Source: Lepiota brunneoincarnata
Lineage: Eukaryota > Basidiomycota > Agaricomycetes > Agaricales > Agaricaceae
DNA length: 64,000 nt
Direction: 5' to 3'
NCBI GenBank assembly: GCA_023014365.1
Contig: JAEBUN010000006.1
Span: forward strand, 1,736,001-1,800,000
In this document: positions 1-9,720 of the stretch, piece by piece
How positions within the stretch are numbered: the first letter of the stretch is position 1
Layout: every line of letters starts with the position of its first letter
The notes under the pieces: model-generated
Seen by the model: the letters and a program-made list of their open reading frames with translations, nothing else
Told to the model about the DNA's origin: nothing
The model's database searches: none
Program-made: the position numbers and the translations under genes

Positions 1-2
1 CT

Positions 3-248
3 GCTTCTAATGACGCCCCCATCGGGACTACCACCACTCACTTATCCACCACCCGAACTCGCTGCAATTGCTGCCGTCGATTCGGCCATATCAAAGCAGG
101 ATGCCCGCGCTACCAATGTCGATATTGTCGAAAGATTGCCCCAGGCCATTACGAGAAGCACTGCGAGAGAAACCCTTACCAGCATCAACCCGCAAGTATG
201 GTACCTGGCCTGTATCGCCGCCCACGAGGAATACCAAGCAGAGCTTGA
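3..248 (+). pseudogene. Zinc-knuckle-like peptide in an overlapping frame
   Basis: Frame 3 is open from the window edge to a TGA at 246-248. It encodes a Cys/His array of the form CxCCxxxGHxxxxCPxxxCxxC followed by PGHYxxxC, at about 63-160. Such CCHC-like knuckles are typical of nucleic-acid-binding gag-type proteins. The array overlaps the ORF starting at 10 in a different frame. The likely explanation is that the real protein passes from frame 3 to frame 1 somewhere between about 165 and 245, through a one-base indel or a programmed shift. The upstream part lies outside the window. Confidence 0.4.
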
Positions 249-1017
249 TCCCTCACACGCGAAACCACAAACAACAATATTCGACACATTGTTGCAAGCA
301 CCGAGCAGCGCCCCGCTTCAGCCAGACCCCTCCGCACCCGAATTCAAAATGCCCCCGTCGTCATTCCGACCACCAACGCCACCACCACATCTGCTAGTGG
401 AAGCCACCGACTTTCTGAATCGATCCTTCGGCACACCCGCCACCATTCACTCCAGAGAACCCATCGTCATCGACCTCACCCAAGACCCGCCATCCCCAGA
501 CCACCAAGTTACCGAAGCGACTCCCCAGAACCCGACCCATACTTCGACTGGGACCCCATCGCCGAATCAAACATTACAGGAGAGCCTGTCGGACTATACT
601 GAGGATATGTCTGATGAGGACATCAGACCTTACGAAGGGGATAATGTTATGAACAGTCCAGACCGGGAGGAACAAGAATTACTGTTCGACTTTACAAGAT
701 GGGTACAGGAGACTACAGACCAACTACGGGCACAAGAATACGAAGACGAGGAAGGGGAATACTACACCGCCATGCAGGACCTGGCGAGAGAAGCAGGAAT
801 GGAGATAACCTTGGAGGATATATTGGAATATCCCGAGGACGAAGAAGATAACCATGGATCAACCGATCCAACCTCCGATACGGATGGAAGCACCGAGAGA
901 ATGGAGAGCGAGAATGGAGAAGACTCCATGGAGATACAATCGGGAGAAGGAGATTATGAGTCAGAGGAAAGCGATGGAACATCGCACAGCAGTAGCGAGA
1001 GTACTGACTCATTGTAA
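10..1017 (+). CDS. Acidic-tailed ORF of a repeated element
   Basis: This open frame of 335 codons has a Pro/Thr/Ser-rich N-terminal half and a strongly acidic C-terminal half. A conserved block, FDFTRWVQETTDQLRAQEY, lies near residues 225-243, and the tail is rich in Glu, Asp and Ser. I do not recognise a catalytic domain. The conserved block occurs again on the opposite strand at about 1346-1518, so the ORF belongs to a dispersed repeat rather than to a host gene. The ATG at 10 may not be the true start, because the element runs off the left edge and a zinc-knuckle-like peptide is coded in another frame over 63-160. Inference: it is an accessory or gag-side ORF of a retroelement. The LTR-like sequence follows directly after the stop. 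A domesticated copy cannot be excluded. Confidence 0.45.
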   Translation: MTPPSGLPPLTYPPPELAAIAAVDSAISKQDARATNVDIVERLPQAITRSTARETLTSINPQVWYLACIAAHEEYQAELDPSHAKPQTTIFDTLLQAPSSAPLQPDPSAPEFKMPPSSFRPPTPPPHLLVEATDFLNRSFGTPATIHSREPIVIDLTQDPPSPDHQVTEATPQNPTHTSTGTPSPNQTLQESLSDYTEDMSDEDIRPYEGDNVMNSPDREEQELLFDFTRWVQETTDQLRAQEYEDEEGEYYTAMQDLAREAGMEITLEDILEYPEDEEDNHGSTDPTSDTDGSTERMESENGEDSMEIQSGEGDYESEESDGTSHSSSESTDSL

Positions 1018-1018
1018 T

Positions 1019-1250
1019 ATAAATAACGCTAGGATGCCATCAGCCAGGATGCGCATCATGGTCAGGACTGCGCACGACCAGTAGAACAGCCAAGTAACCT
1101 ATAACGAGTATATAGCATCTCATAGGTATATAAGGCCTGTACAAGTAGAGATTAAAGCCTTAAGCTTTAATCTTGTTAACAGCGGTCGTTTACCTCTCTG
1201 CCTTAACTTGGCGTCTTCCCTCGTTATCTCGTTGAGCGCGATCCACTAAG
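1019..1250 (+). repeat. LTR-like tail of the left-edge element
   Basis: AT-rich non-coding sequence follows directly after the acidic ORF. It contains a TATA-like run (gtatataagg, about 1126-1135) and a perfect inverted repeat with 10-nt arms (agattaaagc at 1149-1158 and gctttaatct at 1164-1173, 5-nt loop). The position and the promoter-like make-up resemble a retroelement long terminal repeat. No second copy is present in the window to define its ends, so the limits given are approximate. Confidence 0.3.
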
Positions 1251-1345
1251 CTCTATAAGGCCAACCGTCTCGGACACCTTGTAGAGTGATTGAAGGCCGT
1301 CTCCAGTTATCCTCGGATACAGAAGGAGCACGGATCATAACAATA

Positions 1346-1518
1346 TCCTCCAGAGTTATCTCCATTCCTGCTTCTCTTGCCAAGTCCTGCATGGCATTGT
1401 AATATTCCCCTTCTTTGTCTTCATATTCCTGTGCTCGCAACTGGTCTGTGGTTTCCTGTACCCATCTTGTAAAGTCGAATAATTGCTCCTGTTCCTCCCA
1501 GTCCTGGCTGTTCATAAC
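1346..1518 (-). pseudogene. Inverted fragment of the acidic ORF
   Basis: Read on the minus strand, this stretch encodes a block nearly identical to the core of the ORF at 10-1017. It runs from the MNS...EEQ segment through FDFTRWVQETTDQLRAQEY to a MEITLEDI motif. By eye the nucleotide identity is roughly 85 percent. Homology stops on both sides, so this is a truncated second insertion in opposite orientation. It shows that the family is repetitive in this genome. Confidence 0.7.
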
Positions 1519-1536
1519 AGACATGGATTGCAGCAT

Positions 1537-4410
1537 TGACCCAATGTATCCAATGGTGCAATAACATTTTTATTGAACCAGATAATGATCCACAGGCCTG
1601 GTCAACTGGTATCATATTATATTTTCATACCAATACACTCTTGGGCTTACACATTCAATGCAGATGTTGGCCCCAAGCACTTACATATAGAGATAGGATT
1701 GTCATCTCTATTAGTTTCTTGCTGGGTGGCATTTGGTCATGCTCCTGACCAAGTTTCAGATTTTTTGGTCCAAGAACTGTGCAAACTGCACTTCTGCTAT
1801 ATGGATCTCCATCCTGGCACCTGGTATGGTAGTGGCTGTGACTCTGCCTTCCTCTGGTCCATCAACAAACTCTACCAGCTGGTAGGGTTTTCATATATCC
1901 TTGATATGAGAAGTTATAGGACTCAGATGCATGCTTAGACTCAACAACGTCAAAACCACTCCACTCGCATAGTACGAACTGATGGCAACAGTCTAGTTGA
2001 TCGGAGACTTTATGCCAAGCTTGATAGCTTGGGGGTATCATACTCACCAGCCACATTTCCCCTTGTCCGCAACACATCCTTCAGTCGGCGCCGCTTACTG
2101 GAGAACTCGCTTCCCAGGTTCCACGTGATAACTTTATACCATACGTCCAGCATTGAAATAGAGGACAACTCCAGCACTTTCGAGTGGCGTGTCTTCCTCT
2201 TGGGATATGGCGTCAATTCATGCTTAGTCGCGGTACGAGATCTGGGGCCCGAGTCACCTAGCTAGCGGATGTACGATGAGTAAATTTGAATGAGATGTTG
2301 CCTCCGAGGCGGAGCAGGGGCCGACAGTTGAAGAATAACCAGCAGTCCATATCCACAATGTTAAAGTACGAATAGCCTAAACACCACCAGAGTTAGATTG
2401 CCTCTGCTGAGGATGAAATGAAGGGCCATCTACAATGGGTCGAAGGCGAACCCCCCAACACTCTCGCTCACAGGACTCAGCGCACTCATTTCCACAATAT
2501 ATTTGAGGTGTTCCCTCTGAAACGCTGGATGTTGTGACAATTGTTATCAACGTGTTGATCTTAACGAAAGGAAAGAACCTCTCCGTCTTGACCGAGCCAA
2601 CGGTGACGAGGCGGCGAGTTGAGCAAGACATACAACACGGCCACCATGACCGTAGTATACAAAGCCAGACGTGTCAAAATTGGGTTGTGCTAGTATCGTC
2701 TCGAATGGATGAGGTGGAGAATGGGGACTCGGCTGAGTCTCTGGCGAGGCATGAGCCAGATGCTGTTTCTTGCGCGAGGGCGGACACGGTCACATTACTT
2801 GTAATGTGCAAAGTCTTCACCTTTGCACATACCTCCCTCCCTCGCCAGTCGTCAATTTCATGTGCACACCACACAATAGCCAACATCCTCTCCAGCTGCT
2901 TATTATGCCAAGGCCGACATCTCCAACCTGATGAACACATCGCCGACAATGACACCGCCCTACAACGTGTCAACCCACCTGTCACCGACGCCAACACTAT
3001 TCCAACACCACTGCCATCAAGGACGCCAATCCGGTATACCCCACCACTTCCCACCAATCCCTCCCTCAAAAGCGGGAGTTAAAACCCCTCGATGAACCGG
3101 ATTTCCGAATACACCACTACTATTGGACATATCCCCAAAACAACCATAATGAATACTGGTGAGTCCACCTCTTCCTTCTCGACCAATCACAATGGGGTTC
3201 CCCCCCCCTCCCCTGAACCATCTTTTTGGAGTGAGCAGTGCCTCGTCAGCCCCGTGTCGGGTGGGGCGGTTCTTTGGGTGATCCGACCATGTTTCCTCCT
3301 CGGGTGTGATCCAGTGCTTAATCAATAGAAAAACTGGCTCTTGTGTTGTGAGGGGTCCAAATAAATAAGATATGAATTATATATTGCAAGCGATGTGGAA
3401 TGATAGGGCTCGGTACTGTGTAGGCTGGAGAGGGCGACAGGGCTTTCTTCAGGCCTCGTTGACCCCAGGATGGTGAGGCGGCCCTCCCGTTCTCTGTCAA
3501 GATGAGGCTGGATCGCAGCGATATTAATGAATGTCAGTTTGTTGATGGGGATGCGGATAGTCTCTTGAAGGCAGAGACATCATGGGGGAAAAAAAACAAC
3601 AATGAAGGTCTAGGGAAATTTTTGTGGCTGGCAGTGTTGAATGTTGCGAAAGAACGAAGCAACGATCAAGGGAGGCATATGATCTGGGTCGACATGGGTA
3701 CTTCAGATGGGGTTCGAACTTTGAATTTTCGGAAGTCCCCCAGGATCGTGATCACCCGGTGCCCCAGAGCCAGTTATTGTGCGGGTGAGCTATTATAATG
3801 CACTGCCTTCAACAGGAAATGCCTAGTTTCGATAATTAATTGACCAAGAGCATAGACTATGCTACTCTATGCGTTGGAGCAATGCAACCCAAACGGGCAC
3901 GTATCCGAACGATCTGAACCCATTTGACCGCCAAGGGTATTGTATTCAATGACGGGGTAATTAATTAGTGGATGATCTCACTCGGTGATGTGAGAGGACC
4001 TAGCTGAGGATGGCTGGCATTCAACTAGACCGGCTTCATCCATGTCCACTGACGATGTTATCTGAATGGTAAGACAGACATCAGCTGTCGTCAGGCAGGT
4101 GCGCCAGTGAACTTTGTTGGGTGGTCACTGCAGAATCAACCAACTTGATAGCTCCCTGAAAACTGTTCCTTTCCCGGACTCTGTAGCTGATGTGATATTG
4201 ACGTAAATAATAGTCGCTGACATGGATTTGCAAGGGGTTGTCAGGGGGAGGGAGTATCAAAAAGAGGTGTATCCCTAACTCTATCTCTATGAAAGGGCCC
4301 GCATAGGTGTGTGTTCTTGTTCCAATGATAGTCGCTGCATGAATCCGAATTCCGGCTGTGCAACACCACAGTTTGTGCCCTTGACAGCGAGATCTCGACA
4401 CTGCACGAAG
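1537..4410. other. Non-coding stretch, no supported gene
   Basis: Open frames here (for example 2534-3082 plus and 2674-3069 minus, which overlap each other) have no recognisable domain, no plausible start context and unremarkable composition. 1537-1950 has many stops in all frames and may be eroded repeat. I see no RNA gene. Confidence 0.5.
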
Positions 4411-4413
4411 ATA

Positions 4414-4422
4414 ATATATAAA
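4414..4422 (+). promoter_or_regulatory. TATA-like box of the two-module membrane gene
   Basis: The sequence atatataaa lies about 50 bp upstream of the ATG at 4470, and the start context is good (accATGG). The spacing suits a short 5' leader. Confidence 0.5.
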
Positions 4423-4469
4423 CATTCCCCCGCAGCCGCTATGCACAAGCACTAACAGTTCTAACAACC

Positions 4470-7400
4470 ATGGCGCCTGAAAAGGGACTGCTGCAACAGC
4501 ATTCTCAGTCCCCTACCACCTCGGCGGTTCGTCGTAGGCTTCTCACCTGCATGCTCACATTTGTGACTCTGGAAGCCGCATTTATCGCCCTTGCAACCAT
4601 TTGCTTAATCAAGCCAATCCCTTTCCGACTTCCACTCTCCGAGGTTCAGTCCCTGGCTATATTCACTACTACATTCATTGTTTGGCATACGCTTGCAACC
4701 ATGAATGCAAGGGACTGCATCTTGCATGACTTCAGTAGCGAGTGGTACTACCGCTTTCGAGCTACGAACCGTATGACCCCAGGCCACACCGATACAGTGT
4801 CGACAATCACTTCTGGAGTCCTCGATCGTGCCAGTTACTTTTTGGGGACAAGGGATGCGAGCGTCACCTATCGCATTTCTTTCATCGCTTCGTTATTGCT
4901 GATTACTCTGGGGGGTATCGCGCCTGGTGTCATTCGGATTGGTAATGTTCCTCGACCTACCCCCATGCCCATCAATATCACCATGTTTAAGGCACCAGGA
5001 GGAAATGCGACAGGACTCTTAGATGATATTGTCTTTGCGGGAAGTACCATCACCGATTTCGAACAGCGACAAGGGACAACATTTATGCTTGATATGAAAG
5101 AAGGGTTCGTTTTCGGATGGCCGGTAATCAACGACAGTGCTCTGACTGGAGATATCATATACCGGTCGGATGTTTGGCTCTATAACATGAGTTGTTGGTG
5201 GGAGAAGCCTTCCTTCAACATGACTCTACGGAACACTACCTTCTACGCTGGCGGATATGCATGGTACCCTTACCAAACACTTTTAGATGGAGATGAATTC
5301 ACCAGTGGTAAGTCGAGCTGATTAAATGGCCTCGGCTACCACTACCGCCGTTGCTCAACTTGGGACTATTTAGGGATGATGCCCATGTATCGCTTCTCCA
5401 CTTTCGGAGACAGGTGAATACATTGGTTTGTCCGGTTACCTGTTTTGCGGTTGGAACAGCACATTCGCAAACCCAAGCAGGACAGAGGGTGCCTTCAACT
5501 TCGATCACATTCCAACGCTCTATCACCCTTCTGGCTTTCCTTTTGTTGATTTCGCTAATGACAAGGCCCTATTCAAATGTCCACTTGCGACATTCCTTCT
5601 CTGTGATCCACAAGCCCTAGTCCGGGACGGAGAAATCATCATGTCTCCAGCCAAAAAAAGGATTGACGTTGCCACAATGTCCCTGCCCCTGGACGGCACT
5701 TCAGGGGGTGTAGGAAATATCCCTGTCGGGGCCGCAAGCGGCGTTCTGGGTCTCAGCCTCCTCGATGCACTTGCTAGCGAAATATCCAGCACTGAAACAT
5801 CAATTCTAATGGGAACTTTGCCTGCTCAGATCTTCCTCAATGACTCGTCATTGAGTTTTGGCAAAAATTCTTCCCATTCCCTTGTCATTGGGATGCTCCC
5901 CATCGAGGAGATCCAGGTTAACCTCAACAAATATATGAACTCGGGCGCCAAAGCCCTTTCCATACTTCATTCCGACCAAGATTTTTCACTCATTCAGGGT
6001 ACTAATTTGGTGTATCAACCCGCTCTCGTGGCCAGCAAGCCCTTGCTGATTACGATGGCTACTTTAGCTGCAGTAATTGCATCGGCATTGGTCATCAACC
6101 ACTTCATTTTACGCTCATGGCAGGTTCAACAATTTGAGCTGGCTTCATTGATGCAATATGGCCATACACAAGTCAAAGACCCGGGTGCAGTTGACTCCAA
6201 GGTTGATCCAATACAACCCCAAGTTCATGATACTTGGAACATTCACCTCAAGGCCAAAGGTTCCTTCTTATCTCCAGCTCCCCAACGTGACGCATCGACC
6301 TACGAAGCCGCCCCGAGAGTTCCCCCAAAGAACAGTAATGGTCTCGGTGCCAAGCGAAGTAATCTATATCCTATTCTGCGCCTTTGCGCCTTTGCAGCTC
6401 TAGAGATCGTATTTCTTGCCCTGGCATTCATTTGTTCCTCGCATCCCCGTATTATCGACCTCCCATTATCCTCTACCGAGATCAAAGCGGCATTCACTGT
6501 TCTGTTCATCGGTTGGCAAGCAATTGCGGTTTGGCTGGTAGTCGAAGCCGTGACGCTTGCCTTCGGTATTGAATGGTCACTCCAGGAAAATGACACTGGT
6601 CGTTTGACACCTGGGGTGACCGATTGTGTCTCACGTCTGACATCTGGCATTGGGGACAGGTCCAAATATTTTGTAACCAGGAGACCCAGTGTGACCTTCC
6701 GCATTGCATTCATCACTTCGCTACTGCTGACAGCACTCAATTCTGTTGCTCCCGGAGCAATTTCGGTATCAGGCACTCAGACGACCATGAAGATCCCGAT
6801 GAATGTGACAGATCTGAGACAGTTGTCTTCTGCTCGGGCTCACGAAAATCGAAACAACATTGATTTTCATGATGTCCATACCTCTATCATTTTTTCAATG
6901 GAATCGGAGCTTGATACCAACTACGAATTTATTCTTGAACCTGGTTGGATCATGGGTTGGCCAAGAGGTTGGGAGAACATAACAGAGGATTTGACATACC
7001 CAACGGATGTCATCCACTTCAGCTTCACTTGTTCGTGGCACGTCCCGGAGATGGGGCCTGGTGGTGGCGAGACAACTTGGAATATTGGCGGACAGTCATG
7101 GGCGATTAGAACTCTTCCCCTTCCGGATGTACTCTATGTCGGTGGTGAGTAGTAAATACACTGCTTGATTCAAGTGATTGAACAACATACAGGGATTATC
7201 CCACTGTTTCGTAAGCTAGACGTCCAACCGGACTCATCATCCGCTTTTCTGTTCGTCGGAACAAACGATTCATTCCCCATCAGCGCCGATGTGAATAATC
7301 AATCGTTCATAAATCTCGGCAATGTACCCACACTTGTGCATTCCTCTGGGTTCACAATCAATACTTCCCTCGGTATCTCTCATTGGGTATCACCTCTCTC

Positions 7401-7977
7401 CACAGCCCTCCTGTGCAGTCCACACATGGAGCTGTCGGGTGGCCAGGGTCGATTGATAGGCCCAAATAACCTGACGGTATTTCAGTCCGGTCTCCCACCT
7501 GTCGGAAACATTCCGCCCTAGGCGGCAAACACAATCTTCACCCGGTCGACCTTGTATCCACTTGATACGCGTGAGGATGGGCCTGCCTGGATCAACCCGA
7601 AGAGTGCCAAAATGTTTCTCAATAATGCAATTGAGGAATTGGACGAATTTCCTCACGGTCTCCCGGTACGGAGCCTGAGCTCAATCAATCGGGGCATGAA
7701 TGATTTCCTCCTTATGACGAGCAAGTCATTCACCGATGGGGCTTATGTTGATGCAACGAACCGGTCCAACATCACATTTCTTCTCATGCCTGCGATTGGA
7801 AGTGGTCCCGTTAAGAATTTGGCACTTGTGGGGAGTTTTGGAGTCAGTATTACTGTGCTCTGTCTCTGTATAGTTATTTCTCTCTCCCGTGGGGTTTTAA
7901 TGTGGCTGATGAAGATATACCCCGGGGATACCTTTGACCTTGAGCACTTGCTGCCGAGAATTAGGATTAGTCAGTGA
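4470..7977 (+). pseudogene. Two-module multi-pass membrane protein, disrupted
   Basis: One reading frame carries two homologous modules in tandem. Each has two N-terminal hydrophobic helices, a conserved TPGxTDxVSxxTSGxxDR segment, a third helix of the type IxFIxSLLLxxLxxxAPG, a long N-glycosylation-rich presumed outer domain, and a C-terminal helix. Module 1 runs 4470 to about 6170 and module 2 about 6340-7977. Introns are 7145-7192 and one starting with a strong GTAAGT donor at 5308. The first intron is ambiguous. Comparison with module 2 shows that the segment after 5374 is coding, but the frame then breaks by one extra base near 5411-5416, unless the intron instead runs 5308-5413. Module 2 has an in-frame TAG at 7519-7521 with coding continuing in the same frame to 7977, so its last helix would be lost. 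I do not recognise a function; a surface or transport role is only a guess from topology. Confidence 0.6.
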
Positions 7978-8719
7978 TAATGTACGCTAGAGCAGATTCT
8001 ACTTATTCATTAGCCTCGTGTACCAGTACCGCGTAGTTTATGGAATCTCAGGCCACAACTCTACTGATGCTCAGTCGTAAGGGATTCGTGTGTTAGCGCT
8101 CGATCCCGAGGAGCCAACGCCGCATCTAATCGTTTGGCTCCCGTATCTTTCGCAGCGAACTTGTGCATTTTTCCTCCATGAGGGCGTTAACATTTCCAAT
8201 AATCATTTGATGTGGCATTTCGGCCGAGCTCATGCTGCTACCTCGTGACTCACACGTGACCCATATGTGACTTTAAGACTTCTCTACATTTGTCACCAAC
8301 ACCGAGGTCACTCCTCCGAGCTGCGTCACAAGGAAAAATGGAGGAGAGTGCGACACGCAATCAAGGTGTCGCAGAAGAAAATTCCCTTTCGCCTTACTTC
8401 CACTGATCCGTGATCTGAAAGGCGCCACAGCCGGACAATACGTCAATGATGGGTCACGCTTATTCCCACTTCATGGTCCCGTCAATTCAGATTGAATTAA
8501 TTAAGATAAGACGACATCATTAGAACGAAATCTCCATGATCAACATATAATCTAGACTAGTTATCTTGTGCAAATGCTCGGTGAATACGACATTATACAA
8601 TTTCAGAATGCCTATTTCAGAATAAAACCCTGAATGGAGTGAATCTATGACTGAGAACAGACATACCTGGATATGCTTGCTGAGGACCTTGTGGATACGA
8701 CAGTTCCAAGGCGATGTGG
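7978..8719. other. Intergenic, no gene seen
   Basis: This stretch separates the membrane gene on the plus strand from the broken secreted-protein gene on the minus strand. Both end here, so it is a shared 3' region. No conserved open frame was noticed. Confidence 0.5.
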
Positions 8720-9570
8720 TCATCCAAAAGGAGCGCCCCCTCCACAGGATCCCGATTTTGAAAATTGACCGTCGCTCGCCATCACAACAAGTCCCACAGC
8801 CCATTCCTTCGCAGGAATATAGAAATCAGCTTGTCTATTTGATAGGCTGAACTCCGGAAAGGGAAAGGGACCGAGCCAGTCGTATAGCCACGACAGCAAC
8901 GTTTAAAATTCGTCTTGATAGCGGCCCCACTCTTCGCTCGGCGGAGAGAAGCTGAAGAGAGAACTTGGCAATAACGCCGACCAGAATTTCAATATACCAG
9001 TTGCATTAAACGGAATGTCTGGTGTGTCCCACAGTTTCCACTCTAAGGAAAAAACGTAGCCTACCATTTCGGAAACAATTGTCAGGTGTGTGCCTTTGTC
9101 CTCATTCGAGCAGAAGTCAGGTTCCAATGCAATACCACCACAAGGGGCAGTGAAGAAGATGCGAGCAATTGCTGGATCCCGGAGGTTCTCGTTTAATTGG
9201 TAAGTCCCCCTTCGAAATACGGTGAGATTTTTTTGAAGTTGAAAGCTGACCATGAATCGAGAGAGCGATAGGACTGATAGCAAGCTGATAGGGAAGTCAG
9301 ACTATGGTCTCTGTCAAGAAAAAGCAAACCTACTTCATGAACAGCAATTATCTGTACAAAATAGTGTAGTACTCTTAGCCATACCTGACGGGATAAACTT
9401 GGCTCTTTACCTAACACTACACTGAAACGTGCAGTCAGCCAGAGAGTGCTTCCAGTGCCAGTAATAATCAAAAGTTTTGGGATTTAGCTTATTAAGCTCA
9501 GGGCAGACACCGGAATCAGCGTTGCACAGGTTATGAATAATAACGTGGCTAATCGAAGGATTGGGGACAT
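8720..9570 (-). pseudogene. Secreted protein gene with two in-frame stops
   Basis: The frame opens with a clean signal peptide (MSPILRLATLLFITCATL, ending near VSA) from an ATG at 9570. An ochre codon interrupts it at 9484-9486, and coding resumes in the same frame. After a frame change between about 9290 and 9420, probably an intron, a region with protein-like composition runs to a second ochre at 8903-8905. It continues in the same frame for about 60 more codons (including LGPFPFPEFSLSNRQADFY) to a TGA at 8720-8722. Two isolated nonsense codons in otherwise protein-like sequence point to a recent pseudogene. I do not recognise the family. Confidence 0.45.
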
Positions 9571-9720
9571 ATTTGATGTGATAAAAAGGGTAGTCAGTCC
9601 AAGCTGAAACAACAAAAAAAAGAGAATGCTAGGAATACAAGTATCGAGGTCCCAAAAACGTACATCATTGGACTGTTCAACAAAATAGAAACACAGTTTA
9701 AGCAGTCTATCCTATGCGAA

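Noticed and set aside
2534..3082. 182-codon plus-strand ORF and overlapping 131-codon minus-strand ORF
   Set aside because: The two overlap in opposite directions and neither has a motif or exon context.
3700..3795. tRNA-like stretch around ggttcgaact on either strand
   Set aside because: The B-box-like string is present, but the T-arm does not pair and no acceptor stem closes, so a tRNA cannot be supported.
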